Shown: piece after piece, positions 1 to 8,480 of the stretch
Position numbering within the stretch: the first letter of the stretch is position 1
Layout of the letters: every line of letters starts with the position of its first letter
NCBI RefSeq assembly: GCF_021654035.1
Contig: NZ_JAJPDW010000003.1
Coordinates: 62,001 to 126,000, forward strand
DNA length: 64,000 nucleotides
Reading direction: 5' to 3'
Origin: Microbacterium aurantiacum
Lineage (GTDB): Bacteria; Actinomycetota; Actinomycetes; Actinomycetales; Microbacteriaceae
Program-made: the position numbers and the translations under genes
The notes under the pieces: model-generated
What the model saw: the letters and a program-made list of their open reading frames with translations, nothing else
Told to the model about the DNA's origin: nothing
The model's database searches: none

Positions 1-103
1 GCGAATCCAGGAGGGCGGCCTCGGTCAGCGCGGGAGCGGCGTCGCCGTAGCGGGCGCGCAGCAGGGCGTTCACGTCGGTGTCAGTGGTGGTGGCCGGGGT
101 CAC
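1..103 (-). CDS. Unidentified protein, N-terminal fragment
   Basis: The reverse strand opens with GTG at 103-101, preceded by an AGGAG-like site around 108-112. It then reads without a stop for 34 codons to the window edge. The N-terminus begins MTPATTTDTDVNALLRARYG. It is divergent from purE, sharing the 104-238 intergenic region. I do not recognise the family from this stub; the partner purK does not start this way. The coding call rests on the ribosome site, the open frame and GC-rich third positions only. Confidence 0.5.
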   Translation of the reverse strand, partial: MTPATTTDTDVNALLRARYGDAAPALTEAALLDS

Positions 104-226
104 GGGCGCTCCTGCGATCGGGGGATGGGACGGGGCACTCGACGGGCCAACGCCGCCGCGGGTCGGATTCTTCCCCGGGTTCGCCGGTCTTCCGCGCCGT
201 TGCGGGGATTGTCCAGCCTCTCGCCC

Positions 227-238
227 TAGCCTTGACGG
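227..238 (+). promoter_or_regulatory. Probable leaderless promoter of purE (-10 box TAGCCT)
   Basis: TAGCCT at 227-232 lies exactly 6 nt before the GTG start of purE at 239, and no Shine-Dalgarno site precedes that start. This is the geometry of a leaderless actinobacterial transcript beginning at or next to the start codon. No convincing -35 box is visible. Confidence 0.5.
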
Positions 239-754
239 GTGACCCGGCCGCTGCACTCTTCCGACGAGCCGCTGGTCGGCGTCGTCATGGGATCCGATTC
301 CGACTGGCGCGTGATGAGCGATGCCTCGCAGATCCTCACCGATCTCGGCATCCGTCACGAGGTGGAGGTGGTCTCGGCCCATCGCACGCCCGACAAGCTC
401 ATGTCGTACGGCCGTTCGGCGCGCGCCCGTGGGCTGAAGGCGATCATCGCCGGTGCCGGAGGTGCGGCGCACCTTCCGGGCATGCTCGCCTCGGTCACCC
501 CGCTGCCCGTCATCGGCGTGCCCGTGCAGCTGGCGACGCTGGACGGTCTCGACTCGCTCCTCAGCATCGTGCAGATGCCCGCCGGCATCCCGGTGGCCAC
601 CGTGTCGATCAACGGCGCGAAGAACGCCGGTCTCCTCGCCGCGCGCGTCCTCGGCGCGGTCGATCCCGCGGTCGCCGACGCGCTCGAGGACTACGCCCGA
701 TCGCTGGAAGCGCAGGTCGAGGAGAAGAACCGGCGGCTCAAGGAGTCCCTGTGA
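239..754 (+). CDS. purE: N5-carboxyaminoimidazole ribonucleotide mutase PurE
   Basis: PurE converts N5-CAIR to 4-carboxy-AIR in de novo purine synthesis, in the cytosol. The 171-residue protein has the class I PurE signatures: GSDSDW at residues 18-23, SAHRTP at 46-51, and the glycine-rich AGGAAHLPG segment near 73-81 that contains the catalytic histidine (H78). Length is normal for the family. The start is GTG 239, directly behind a -10 box. The LCP gene start overlaps its stop. The ATP-dependent partner purK is not visible next to it, although actinobacteria often place the two together. An LCP gene downstream of purE is a familiar arrangement in Microbacteriaceae. Confidence 0.95.
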   Translation: MTRPLHSSDEPLVGVVMGSDSDWRVMSDASQILTDLGIRHEVEVVSAHRTPDKLMSYGRSARARGLKAIIAGAGGAAHLPGMLASVTPLPVIGVPVQLATLDGLDSLLSIVQMPAGIPVATVSINGAKNAGLLAARVLGAVDPAVADALEDYARSLEAQVEEKNRRLKESL

Positions 755-2193
755 GCGTCGCCGACATCACGCGCCCGCGCGCCGGGGCGTCCCGCACGCG
801 CCTCATCCAGGAGCGCCCGATGCGCTTCCCTGACACCCGTTCGCGCGCGCTGATGTCGCGCCGCGGCTGGTGGCTCGTGGGGCTTAACTTCCTCATCCCC
901 GGCTCGGCGCAGGCCGTTGCGGGCGGACGCCGCCTCGCGCGTATCGGTCTCGGTGCGACCCTCGCGATGTGGCTGCTCGTCATCGTCGGCGTCGTCACGG
1001 CGGCCCTGTGGCCCGGCGTCCTCTTCGTCCTCGGCACGAACCCCTTCTTCCTCCTGGCCGCGCAGGTGCTGCTCGCCGGCTACGCCCTCCTGTGGGCGGT
1101 CCTCACCGTCGACACGCTGCGGCTCGTCCGCCTCGTGAAGACCGCCCCGTTCGCGCGGGTGGGGATCGCCGTCCTCGCCATCGTCCTCCTCGTCGTCTCG
1201 GGGGGCACCGCCGCGTACGGCGCGACGCTCGCCGGGACCACGCGCACGACGCTCGGCGACATCTTCGGGCAGAGCGGTCCGGTCGTCCCGCCGTCGAACG
1301 GCTACTACAACATCCTCCTGCTGGGCGCCGACTCCGGTGAGGGGCGCGACTCCATGCGCTTCGACAGCATCTCGGTCGTCTCGGTCAACGCCGAGACCGG
1401 CGCGACGACGATCACCGGCATCCCGCGGGACATGCCGAACTTCCCGTTCGCTCCCGGCCCGATGCAGGACAAGTACCCGAACGGACACGAGGGTTTCGCG
1501 CACCCGACCTGCGGATGGGGGAGCGGCGTCAACCAGCTCCGTACCGAGGTCGAGGTCTGCCAGGACGGCTCGCTGCTGTATCCGGATGCCGCCGACAACG
1601 GCTCCGCGCCGGCGATCGAGGCGACGAAGGATGCCGCGGAAGGCATCCTCGGCATCGAGATCCCCTACTACGTCTTCGTCGACATGCACGGTTTCGCGTC
1701 GCTCGTCGACGCCCTCGGCGGCGTCGAGATTGATGTCGCCGAGCGTCTGCCCAAGGGTGGCGGCCCGGCCTATGACGGCCAGCCCGTAGACGAGTGGGCG
1801 ATCGGCTGGATCGAACCGGGCCTGCAGCGCATGGATGGCGACACCGCGCAGTGGTACGCCCGCTCGCGCTACACCACGAGCGACTTCGACCGTATGGAGC
1901 GCCAGCGCATCCTCCAGCAGGCGATCCTGGCTCAGTTCACCCCGCAGACGGTGCTCGCGAACTTCCAGCAGCTGGCCGTCGCCGGGGCGGATCTCGTCGA
2001 GACCGACATCCCCGACGCGCTGCTGCCGACGCTGTCGGAGCTGGCGCTGAAGGCGCGGGAGCTGCCGGTCACGACCATCGAGCTGACGCCCCAGGGTGGC
2101 ATCGACGAGTACAACCCGGACTACCCCTACATCCGCGAGCTGATCCAGCAGGCGCTGTATCCCCCGACCCCGACCCCGACGCCGGAGGGCTGA
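751..2193 (+). CDS. LCP (LytR-CpsA-Psr) family cell-wall polymer ligase
   Basis: LCP enzymes transfer lipid-linked glycopolymers onto peptidoglycan at the outer membrane face. The 480-residue protein has an N-terminal membrane region with about four hydrophobic segments (residues 40-155), then an extracellular catalytic domain from about 185. The domain holds [18 protein letters not shown] (residues 189-206, with the acidic and arginine residues that bind pyrophosphate), IPRD (224-227) and a late YARSRY...DFDRMERQ block. I chose GTG 751, which overlaps the purE stop (GTGA) and has AAGGAG 6 nt upstream. The frame stays open further 5', but that part shadows purE. Coupling to purE and the nearby glycan locus suggest it attaches one of the polymers made downstream. 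The substrate is unknown. Confidence 0.9.
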   Translation: MSVADITRPRAGASRTRLIQERPMRFPDTRSRALMSRRGWWLVGLNFLIPGSAQAVAGGRRLARIGLGATLAMWLLVIVGVVTAALWPGVLFVLGTNPFFLLAAQVLLAGYALLWAVLTVDTLRLVRLVKTAPFARVGIAVLAIVLLVVSGGTAAYGATLAGTTRTTLGDIFGQSGPVVPPSNGYYNILLLGADSGEGRDSMRFDSISVVSVNAETGATTITGIPRDMPNFPFAPGPMQDKYPNGHEGFAHPTCGWGSGVNQLRTEVEVCQDGSLLYPDAADNGSAPAIEATKDAAEGILGIEIPYYVFVDMHGFASLVDALGGVEIDVAERLPKGGGPAYDGQPVDEWAIGWIEPGLQRMDGDTAQWYARSRYTTSDFDRMERQRILQQAILAQFTPQTVLANFQQLAVAGADLVETDIPDALLPTLSELALKARELPVTTIELTPQGGIDEYNPDYPYIRELIQQALYPPTPTPTPEG

Positions 2194-2196
2194 GCG

Positions 2197-3321
2197 ATGG
2201 TGGCCACCCTGCGCGTCATGCTCGATCAGGTCGTCGCGCCCACCTCCCCGGTGCTGGCCGAGGCGTCGCGCGAACTCGCGCGGGCGCTCGTCGACGGAGC
2301 GCCCAGCGGCTGCGTCGTCGAGGGGATCGTGCCCGGCGGAACGGATGCCGAGTCCTCCGTGGTCGCCGGACTCGCGGACGTGCGTCGTGTGGGATTGCCC
2401 CGCCGCGAACTGGCGACAGCTCTGCAGCTCGGTGCCCCGACCGGGATCGGTGGGGGCATGATCCACGCGCCGACGCTCTTCGCACCGCTCGTCAAGCACG
2501 ACCGCACGCATGACGGCGATCAGACCGTCGTCACGGTGTGGGACCTGCGGGCGTGGGAGGCGCCGGATGAGCTCTCCCGCCTCGCGGTCGGCTGGCAGAA
2601 GGCGATGCTGAAGCGCGCTGCGAAGCACGCCGACGCCATCGTCGCCCCCACCCACTCCATGGCGGAGCGCCTGCGGTCGCTTGCCAAGCTCGGCGATCGG
2701 GTGCGGGTCATCGCGGGCGCCGCACCCGCCGGGTTCGCCGTCCCCACCGACGAGGTAGGTCGGCGACGGGAGATGGATCTCCCCGAAGGGTTCGTGCTGC
2801 TGAGTGGCGACACTCACGCGTCATCAGGTCTGGCGGCCGGGTTCGCCGGAATCGCGGCATCCGGTGTCGATCATCCCGTCGTGGTCGTCGACGTGCCCGA
2901 GGGTCAGGAGCCCGCCGTCGCCGAGATCGCCGAAGCCGCGGGAATCCCGGAGCGTCGCGTCCACGTGCGCGGCGCGCTCGAGATCGCCGACCGCGCCGCC
3001 GTCTACGGTGCCGCGCTAGCTTTTGTGGCCCCGTCCACGCGCACGGCGTTCCCGTGGCGCGTCGTGGATGCTTTGGCACTCGGGGTCCCGGTGCTCGCCG
3101 CCGACACCGCCGTCCACCGCGAAATCATCGCCGACGGGGGAGAGCTCGTTGACGTGGCGGATGCCGAGTCCGCCGGTGGCGCGTTCGGCGACGCGCTCGC
3201 CCGGGCGCTGGGGTCGACGCATGCGGCCGAGCGCCTCGCCGTGATGGCCGACGACCGCGGCCGCGCCTTCTCATGGAGCGAAGCGGCCGACAAGGTCTGG
3301 CACCTGCACGCCGAACTCTGA
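2197..3321 (+). CDS. GT-B fold glycosyltransferase (family 4-like)
   Basis: This 374-residue protein looks like a nucleotide-sugar-dependent glycosyltransferase of the GT1/GT4 group. The N-terminal half carries the acceptor-domain feature of a basic stretch followed by TKSMAERL-like THSMAERL near residue 150. The C-terminal half has a Rossmann-like donor domain ending in APSTRTAFPWRVVDALALGV, the position of the usual E-x7-E loop, although the first glutamate is replaced here. It starts 3 nt after the LCP stop, so it is probably co-transcribed. An LCP protein plus a glycosyltransferase suggests a role in surface-polymer synthesis. Donor and acceptor cannot be told from sequence. Confidence 0.8.
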   Translation: MVATLRVMLDQVVAPTSPVLAEASRELARALVDGAPSGCVVEGIVPGGTDAESSVVAGLADVRRVGLPRRELATALQLGAPTGIGGGMIHAPTLFAPLVKHDRTHDGDQTVVTVWDLRAWEAPDELSRLAVGWQKAMLKRAAKHADAIVAPTHSMAERLRSLAKLGDRVRVIAGAAPAGFAVPTDEVGRRREMDLPEGFVLLSGDTHASSGLAAGFAGIAASGVDHPVVVVDVPEGQEPAVAEIAEAAGIPERRVHVRGALEIADRAAVYGAALAFVAPSTRTAFPWRVVDALALGVPVLAADTAVHREIIADGGELVDVADAESAGGAFGDALARALGSTHAAERLAVMADDRGRAFSWSEAADKVWHLHAEL

Positions 3322-3414
3322 GCGGCGTCCGCGAGAACGCTGACTTCGGCGTGTCGAACACGCCCGATTTCGGCGATTGTTGTACTCATCCGTCACATCC
3401 GCCACACTGTTCAC

Positions 3415-5802
3415 ATGCCTGGCGCCCGACTCCCCGCACGACGCAGAGCTGTTTCCCGATGGATCACGGTGGTTGTCGCCGGAATCGCGCTCATTGCCGG
3501 GCCGCTCGTGGCGGTCCCGACAGCGGTTGCCGCGCCCGTCACGTACACCAAGTCCGCGCACGTGCCCACCGCGGATCTAACCAAATTCCAGCCGGGCAAC
3601 ATCATCTCGGACGCCGCCTTCTTCAACAGTTCGACGATGACCGAGGGGCAGATCCAGGCCTTCCTCGAGGCGCGTGTTCCGAACTGCCAGTCCGGATACA
3701 CCTGCCTCAAGGACTGGTACGACACGTCGCGCACGACGACGGCGGACGCCATGTGCGGCGCCTATTCGGGCGGCGTGCGCGAGCGGGCGTCCCGCATCAT
3801 CTACAAGGTCGCTCAGGCGTGCGGTATCAACCCGCAGGTGATCCTCGCCACTCTCGAGAAGGAGCAAGGTCTCGTCCGACACACGTGGCCGAGCGAGTGG
3901 CGCTACACGATCGCGATGGGTCAAGGGTGCCCCGACACCGCCGCGTGCGACACCCGCTATTACGGCTTCTTCAACCAGGTCTACGGTGCGGCCTGGCAGT
4001 TTAAGCGCTACGCAAACCCGGCCGGCACCAGCCAGTACTTCACCTGGTACGCCCCGGGGAAGACCTGGAATGTTCGATACAACCCCAATGAGTCGTGCGG
4101 CTCTTCGCCCGTGTACATCCAGAACCAGGCCACGGCGAACCTTTACTACTACACGCCGTATCAGCCGAACGCCGCCGCGCTGCGCGCCGGCTACGGCACA
4201 GGCGACGGCTGCTCGGCCTACGGCAACCGCAACTTCTACAACTTCTACAACGACTGGTTTGGGTCGACGCAGGCAATGACGCCGGTGCTGGCGCAGTATG
4301 GAAACCCCGTGTACCTCGTGACCGGCACGAACCGTTACCTGATCACGAAGGAAGACTTCCCTGAGTTCCGAGAGGCGTTCGGGTCTCCGGTCCCCGTGAC
4401 TCTCGACTTCGTGAACAGACTCGCTCACCGCGGCAACGCCAGCTTGTTCCTCCGGAATTCCGCCACTGGCTCCGTGGCACTTCTTCAGTCAGGCAAGAGA
4501 TACGTCTTCGGCTCCTGCGCACAGGTCAACGCATGGGGATCATCGTGCGGTGCAGAGACTTCGATCGATTCTGGCGTCTACTCTCGTGTGCCATCGGGTG
4601 GTGCGGTCTCAGCGTTTGCCGCCGTAGGTTCTCCCGCAGTCACGCACATACTTGAAGGGACGGTCCTCCGACCCGTGTATGACGGCGGCACCGCCGCTCT
4701 GCTGAACGGGGGTAAGACACCCTTCGTGGGAAACATGAAGGCCGACGTAGCGTCGCGCTACAGTCGAGGACTGGTCCGTTTCGCCACGGCCCACTTCCTC
4801 CGCACCGAGAACTCAGGAAGCGTCCGCCTGCCGACCACGGACGGGCGACTGCTGGGACTCTCCAACTGGGCTCACGCCGCCGAGTTCGGGCTGCCAGCAA
4901 CGACCTACCGCGTCAACGTTCCCAACCAGTCGGTAGCAGGGTATGACCAAAGCGGCTCGCTCTCGCTCTTTGCGCGTTGCTACGAGCGAACCTTCTTCGC
5001 TGCAGGAGGAGCCTTGAACCCGGTTGAGCCCTCCGCAGCATCCGGGTTCGCCGTGACGACGCTTGATGGCGCTACGTGCGACCAGCTTGAGATTGTCGAC
5101 GCGGCTCCGGCCCCACGTGTCTTTGTTCAAGCAGCGGGCTCGAACGGCGTATATCTTGCGGTGGATGGCATGTTGCGACTCTTCCCTTCCCGGGACTTGC
5201 TGACGACGCTCAATGGCGGCGTGTGGCCGCGAGTGCTCACCGTCAGTGCGACGACGCGCGCGTCGCTCCCACAAGGTGCAGTCTTCTCCTGGAACGATGC
5301 CTGGCCCGTGATCGGCACTGAGACCGGCTCCCTCGTGCGCGCCAGCGACGGCGTGGCTGTCAGCCTCGTCGACAACGGACGTGGCTTCACCCTCCCCAAC
5401 TGGGCCGTGGGCGACGAGTTGGGCATCTCGAACAGACTGCGCGTTGTGACCCCCCAGGTCATGTCCGCGCTCTCGGTTCAAGCGGAGCATCTTCGGCCGC
5501 TGGTCAGATGCGAGGGTCGCAATTGGGTCGGTTCGGCGGGTGTGCTCTACTCGGTCTCCGACGGCGCCCGCGCAGGCCTTCCCGTGACGGAACTTGCCGC
5601 GGAAACCTGCGACACTCTGAATCGCAGTGGCGGCGACGTAGGCGCGCGACTGTTCGTATCCGTCTCCGGGCAGATCTACCTAGCCGAGAACGGCATGTTC
5701 CGCCCGCTGACAGCATCTGAGACTCCCGCACAGCTCAATGGAGGCGTGGAACCGACCGTCCTCCCGTGGGCAGCGGGCGCGTTGGCTGCTATGAAGCCGT
5801 AG
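3415..5802 (+). CDS. Secreted lysozyme-like protein with C-terminal repeat region
   Basis: The 795-residue product starts with a Sec signal peptide (basic RRR near 9-11, hydrophobic core 19-38, AVAA cleavage near 40). Residues 55-290 form a conserved domain with INPQVILATLEKEQGLV (139-154), the helix-plus-glutamate pattern of transglycosylase/lysozyme folds; E148 or E150 is a candidate catalytic acid. Several cysteine pairs suit an extracellular protein. Residues 290-795 hold roughly six repeats of 80-90 residues, each with a short hydrophobic strand and an LNGG turn (for example AALLNGG, TTLNGG, AQLNGG), like a beta-propeller or wall-binding array. It is probably a peptidoglycan-active or wall-associated protein. 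The repeat half is visibly poorer in GC than its neighbours. Enzyme activity is inference. Confidence 0.7.
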   Translation: MPGARLPARRRAVSRWITVVVAGIALIAGPLVAVPTAVAAPVTYTKSAHVPTADLTKFQPGNIISDAAFFNSSTMTEGQIQAFLEARVPNCQSGYTCLKDWYDTSRTTTADAMCGAYSGGVRERASRIIYKVAQACGINPQVILATLEKEQGLVRHTWPSEWRYTIAMGQGCPDTAACDTRYYGFFNQVYGAAWQFKRYANPAGTSQYFTWYAPGKTWNVRYNPNESCGSSPVYIQNQATANLYYYTPYQPNAAALRAGYGTGDGCSAYGNRNFYNFYNDWFGSTQAMTPVLAQYGNPVYLVTGTNRYLITKEDFPEFREAFGSPVPVTLDFVNRLAHRGNASLFLRNSATGSVALLQSGKRYVFGSCAQVNAWGSSCGAETSIDSGVYSRVPSGGAVSAFAAVGSPAVTHILEGTVLRPVYDGGTAALLNGGKTPFVGNMKADVASRYSRGLVRFATAHFLRTENSGSVRLPTTDGRLLGLSNWAHAAEFGLPATTYRVNVPNQSVAGYDQSGSLSLFARCYERTFFAAGGALNPVEPSAASGFAVTTLDGATCDQLEIVDAAPAPRVFVQAAGSNGVYLAVDGMLRLFPSRDLLTTLNGGVWPRVLTVSATTRASLPQGAVFSWNDAWPVIGTETGSLVRASDGVAVSLVDNGRGFTLPNWAVGDELGISNRLRVVTPQVMSALSVQAEHLRPLVRCEGRNWVGSAGVLYSVSDGARAGLPVTELAAETCDTLNRSGGDVGARLFVSVSGQIYLAENGMFRPLTASETPAQLNGGVEPTVLPWAAGALAAMKP

Positions 5803-5880
5803 CGGCGGCAAGATCCTGAGACGGAGACTCGCGGTGATCCTGTGAGCTGCACGTTGAAGCGACTCCCAGTGACGCCCGAC

Positions 5881-5892
5881 TAGGATCGTGCA
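5881..5892 (+). promoter_or_regulatory. Leaderless promoter driving a micro-ORF ahead of the ABC exporter
   Basis: TAGGAT at 5881-5886 is followed after exactly 6 nt by GTG 5893, matching the leaderless spacing seen at purE, the UXS gene and the 22578 permease. It is the only -10-like box close to the exporter operon start. Confidence 0.45.
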
Positions 5893-5943
5893 GTGCGTCT
5901 TTCTCTCGCGTTCGCGCGCCCGATAGTGAAGGACTGGAATTGA
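5893..5943 (+). CDS. Putative leader micro-ORF (16 residues)
   Basis: GTG 5893 opens a 16-codon frame (MRLSLAFARPIVKDWN) ending in TGA at 5941-5943. The stop overlaps the TTG start of the ABC permease (TTGA), giving a four-base translational coupling. The AAGGA site that serves the permease lies inside the micro-ORF. Position and spacing suggest a leader peptide whose translation opens the weak TTG start. No known leader family is recognised, so chance is a real alternative. Confidence 0.35.
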   Translation: MRLSLAFARPIVKDWN

Positions 5944-6797
5944 CGTCCATCGATCTCTCCCGATATGACATACCCGGGCGCGGGCTCGGTATCCTCGACG
6001 TCTTCCGTTGGCGGTACCTTCTGCGGCTCCTCGTCCGAAAAGGCACCGCGACTCGATACCGCAACTCGGTGTTGGGATGGACCTGGTCGTACGTCAAGCC
6101 CGCGGCGCAGTTCGCGGTCTACTACTTCGTCATGGGGTTCATCCTCGGCGGCCATGGCATCGACAACTTCGCGATCTACCTCTTCAGCGGCATTGTGATC
6201 GTCAACCTGTTCAATGAGGCCTTCGGTAACGCGACGACCGCGATCGTTGACAACGGCTCCCTAGTGCGGAAGATCTATCTTCCCCGCGAGCTGTTCCCCA
6301 TCGCCGCAATCATCGTGGCGTTCGTTCACTTCCTTCCGCAGGTAGCCATCCTCCTACTGGTGTGTCTCCTCGTTGGGTGGACCCCCTCACTCCTGGGCAT
6401 CGGTGCGATCCTGCTGGGCGTGCTGATCGTTGTCTTGCTTGCGCTTGGCTTGGGACTCTTCTTCAGCGGGATCAATGTCCGCTTTCGTGATGCCCAGAAC
6501 GTCGTGGAGATCATCCGGATGTTCTCCGTGTGGACTTCGCCGGTTCTGTACCTCTGGACGCTTGTCGCAGACAAGCTCCCGGCGTGGGCCTTCGGTGCCT
6601 ACATGTCGAATCCCTTAGCGGTAGCGGTGGAGCTCTTCCATCTCGGCTTCTGGTCCCCGACTGCCGAGCTAAACCACGGACTTCCACCGAACTTCGGTCT
6701 GTATATCGGTATCGCGCTGACGTTCTGTGTCGTCTTCCTCCTTCTCGGACAGTCGACATTCCGCCGCTTCGAGCGCACGTTCGCACAGGATCTCTGA
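5940..6797 (+). CDS. Polysaccharide ABC transporter permease (Wzm-like)
   Basis: This 285-residue protein has the ABC-2 permease layout: a cytoplasmic N-terminal amphipathic segment (LLRLLVRKGTATRYRNSVLG), then six hydrophobic helices. The early LGWTWSYVKP motif is typical of O-antigen and teichoic-acid exporters (Wzm, TagG). It would form the membrane channel for an undecaprenyl- or decaprenyl-linked glycan. TTG 5940 is preferred because AAGGA sits 7-8 nt upstream and no ATG or GTG matches the conserved N-terminus. Its stop overlaps the ATG of the ATPase gene, so the two make one transporter. This is the first of two such exporters in the window. Confidence 0.9.
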   Translation: MTSIDLSRYDIPGRGLGILDVFRWRYLLRLLVRKGTATRYRNSVLGWTWSYVKPAAQFAVYYFVMGFILGGHGIDNFAIYLFSGIVIVNLFNEAFGNATTAIVDNGSLVRKIYLPRELFPIAAIIVAFVHFLPQVAILLLVCLLVGWTPSLLGIGAILLGVLIVVLLALGLGLFFSGINVRFRDAQNVVEIIRMFSVWTSPVLYLWTLVADKLPAWAFGAYMSNPLAVAVELFHLGFWSPTAELNHGLPPNFGLYIGIALTFCVVFLLLGQSTFRRFERTFAQDL

Positions 6798-7552
6798 TGG
6801 CTACACCGATCATTGCCGAGACGGCGACCCCGCCCTCGATCATCGTCGACCACGTCTCGAAGGTCTTCTTGAAGCGAAATTCGCATTCGTTCAAAGAAGC
6901 GTTCATCGGATGGGTCCGCAAGAAGAAGGTCCGTGCCGATTCCTTCCGCGCGCTCGACGACCTGAGCTTCCAGGTGGGTCAGGGGGAGGCCGTCGCAGTT
7001 CTCGGGCTGAACGGCTCGGGCAAATCGACGACGCTCAAGCTCGTGTCGGGTGTGCTCGAGCCTGACGCGGGTCGGGTGTTCACCCGGGGGCGCGTGGCCG
7101 GCCTCATCGAGGTGGGCGCGGGCTTCCATCCGGACCTGTCGGGGCGCGAGAACGTCTACCTGAACGCAGCGATCCTCGGGATGAAGCGCGAGGAGATCGA
7201 CGCCCGTTTCGACGACATCGTGGCCTTCAGTGAGATCGGTGAGTTCATCGATCAGGAGGTCAAGCACTACTCCTCCGGGATGTTCATGCGCCTCGCGTTC
7301 TCTGTGGCGATTCACGTCGAACTCGACGTCCTCCTTGTCGATGAAGTGCTCTCCGTCGGAGATGCTCCCTTCCGGGCCAAGTGCGCGGAGAAGATCAAGG
7401 AACTGACCTCGACGGGCGTGACGATGCTGGTCGTGAGCCACGACATGAATATGGTGAAGGAGCTCTGCGAGCGAGGCATCGTGGTCGCCAAGGGCAAGAA
7501 GATCTTCGACGGCCCCGTCGACGAGGCGGTCTCGGTCCTGCAGGGGAAGTAG
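6797..7552 (+). CDS. Polysaccharide ABC transporter ATPase (Wzt-like, no carbohydrate-binding tail)
   Basis: The 251-residue ATPase powers the preceding permease. It has Walker A GLNGSGKST near residue 75, the Q-loop region with AGLIEVGAGFHPDLSGREN, the atypical signature YSSGMFMRLAFS, Walker B VLLVDEVLSVGD and the switch histidine in VVSHD. This is the pattern of the Wzt/TagH/KpsT group. It ends soon after the ATPase domain, so it lacks the C-terminal domain that recognises glycan caps in some O-antigen exporters. ATG 6797 overlaps the permease stop (TGATG). The frame is open much further upstream, but only as a shadow of the permease. It converges with the next gene 4 nt apart. Confidence 0.92.
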   Translation: MATPIIAETATPPSIIVDHVSKVFLKRNSHSFKEAFIGWVRKKKVRADSFRALDDLSFQVGQGEAVAVLGLNGSGKSTTLKLVSGVLEPDAGRVFTRGRVAGLIEVGAGFHPDLSGRENVYLNAAILGMKREEIDARFDDIVAFSEIGEFIDQEVKHYSSGMFMRLAFSVAIHVELDVLLVDEVLSVGDAPFRAKCAEKIKELTSTGVTMLVVSHDMNMVKELCERGIVVAKGKKIFDGPVDEAVSVLQGK

Positions 7553-7556
7553 CGGC

Positions 7557-8480
7557 CTACCGCCGGCGTCGGATCCGACGCTCGATGCGGCGACCGAAGC
7601 TCAAATTGTTCTCGCTCCCACGAGCCACTTCCTCACGGATGCCGGTCTCGACGTCTACGAATCGCTGATCGATGAACTTCGTCAGGTAGAGCAACAGGCC
7701 CATGCCGTTCGCATCCACGTACTGACGGAGGGCCTCGTCTCTGATGAGGGCGTCGTACTTCGCGTGGTCGCCGCGGGAGTCGATGACGCTGTTGCCGTGG
7801 CTGCCTTCTACGCCCTCGCGCTGGTGCCAGTATGCATAGGGCACATCCCCGAGGTAATCCAGAGGCCCGCGCGCGAGGACTTTGAGGTTGAAAGCCCAGT
7901 CTCCGACGACCGGAAGCGAGTCGTCGTACAGTCCGAGTTCTTCGTGCAGTCGTCGACGGTAGACGAACGCGATCGGAACGAACCGGTTGTAGAGAAGCGT
8001 GTCTGCCAGCGTCGGCGCGCTCAACTGGGGCTGGAACATCTCGCGTCGTGTGACGCGGAACCCGTCGGGCTCGCGCTTCTCCCAGAGAATCTCGATTCGC
8101 GACACCACGCCGTCGCGCTCCGGTGCGGCCTCCAAATACTCGACAGCCCGGCTCAGAAACTCGGGATGCCACGAGTCATCGTCGTCGTGCAGCACGAGAA
8201 GCGGCGCGGAGGTCGCCAGTACCCCGGCATTCGCGCTGACCCACCGGCCCCGGGACTCCGGGTGGTGCATGGCCCGCACCCGTGAGCGATGCTCGACCGG
8301 TAGGTCCTCCACGACAGCATCGACAGCCGAGGCATCGCCGCCGTCGTTGACGATCACGCACTCCCACTCTGTCATGCGCTGCCCGCTGATGCTGGACAAT
8401 GCGCGCCGCAGAAGATCCGGCCGATCCTTCGTGCGCACGACGACCGCGACAACCGGCGAGACCGGCGTGGCGTTGCTCAC
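7557..8480 (-). CDS. Family 2 glycosyltransferase
   Basis: This 307-residue GT-A enzyme opens with VVAVVVRTKDRPDLLRRAL, the typical nucleotide-binding strand of GT2 proteins, then VIVNDGG near residue 43 and a HDDDDSWHPEFL acidic cluster near 93-104 that should bind metal and donor. The C-terminal part has a tyrosine- and tryptophan-rich acceptor region. GTG 8480 overlaps the stop of the RmlC-RmlD gene (GTGA), so it is the last gene of the rml operon. That context fits a rhamnosyltransferase, but this is inferred only from position. Confidence 0.85.
   Translation of the reverse strand: MSNATPVSPVVAVVVRTKDRPDLLRRALSSISGQRMTEWECVIVNDGGDASAVDAVVEDLPVEHRSRVRAMHHPESRGRWVSANAGVLATSAPLLVLHDDDDSWHPEFLSRAVEYLEAAPERDGVVSRIEILWEKREPDGFRVTRREMFQPQLSAPTLADTLLYNRFVPIAFVYRRRLHEELGLYDDSLPVVGDWAFNLKVLARGPLDYLGDVPYAYWHQREGVEGSHGNSVIDSRGDHAKYDALIRDEALRQYVDANGMGLLLYLTKFIDQRFVDVETGIREEVARGSENNLSFGRRIERRIRRRR

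Noticed and set aside
751..2193. Start of the LCP gene at 232
   Set aside because: The extra 173 codons overlap purE out of frame and give arginine-rich shadow sequence. GTG 751 has a ribosome site and overlaps the purE stop.
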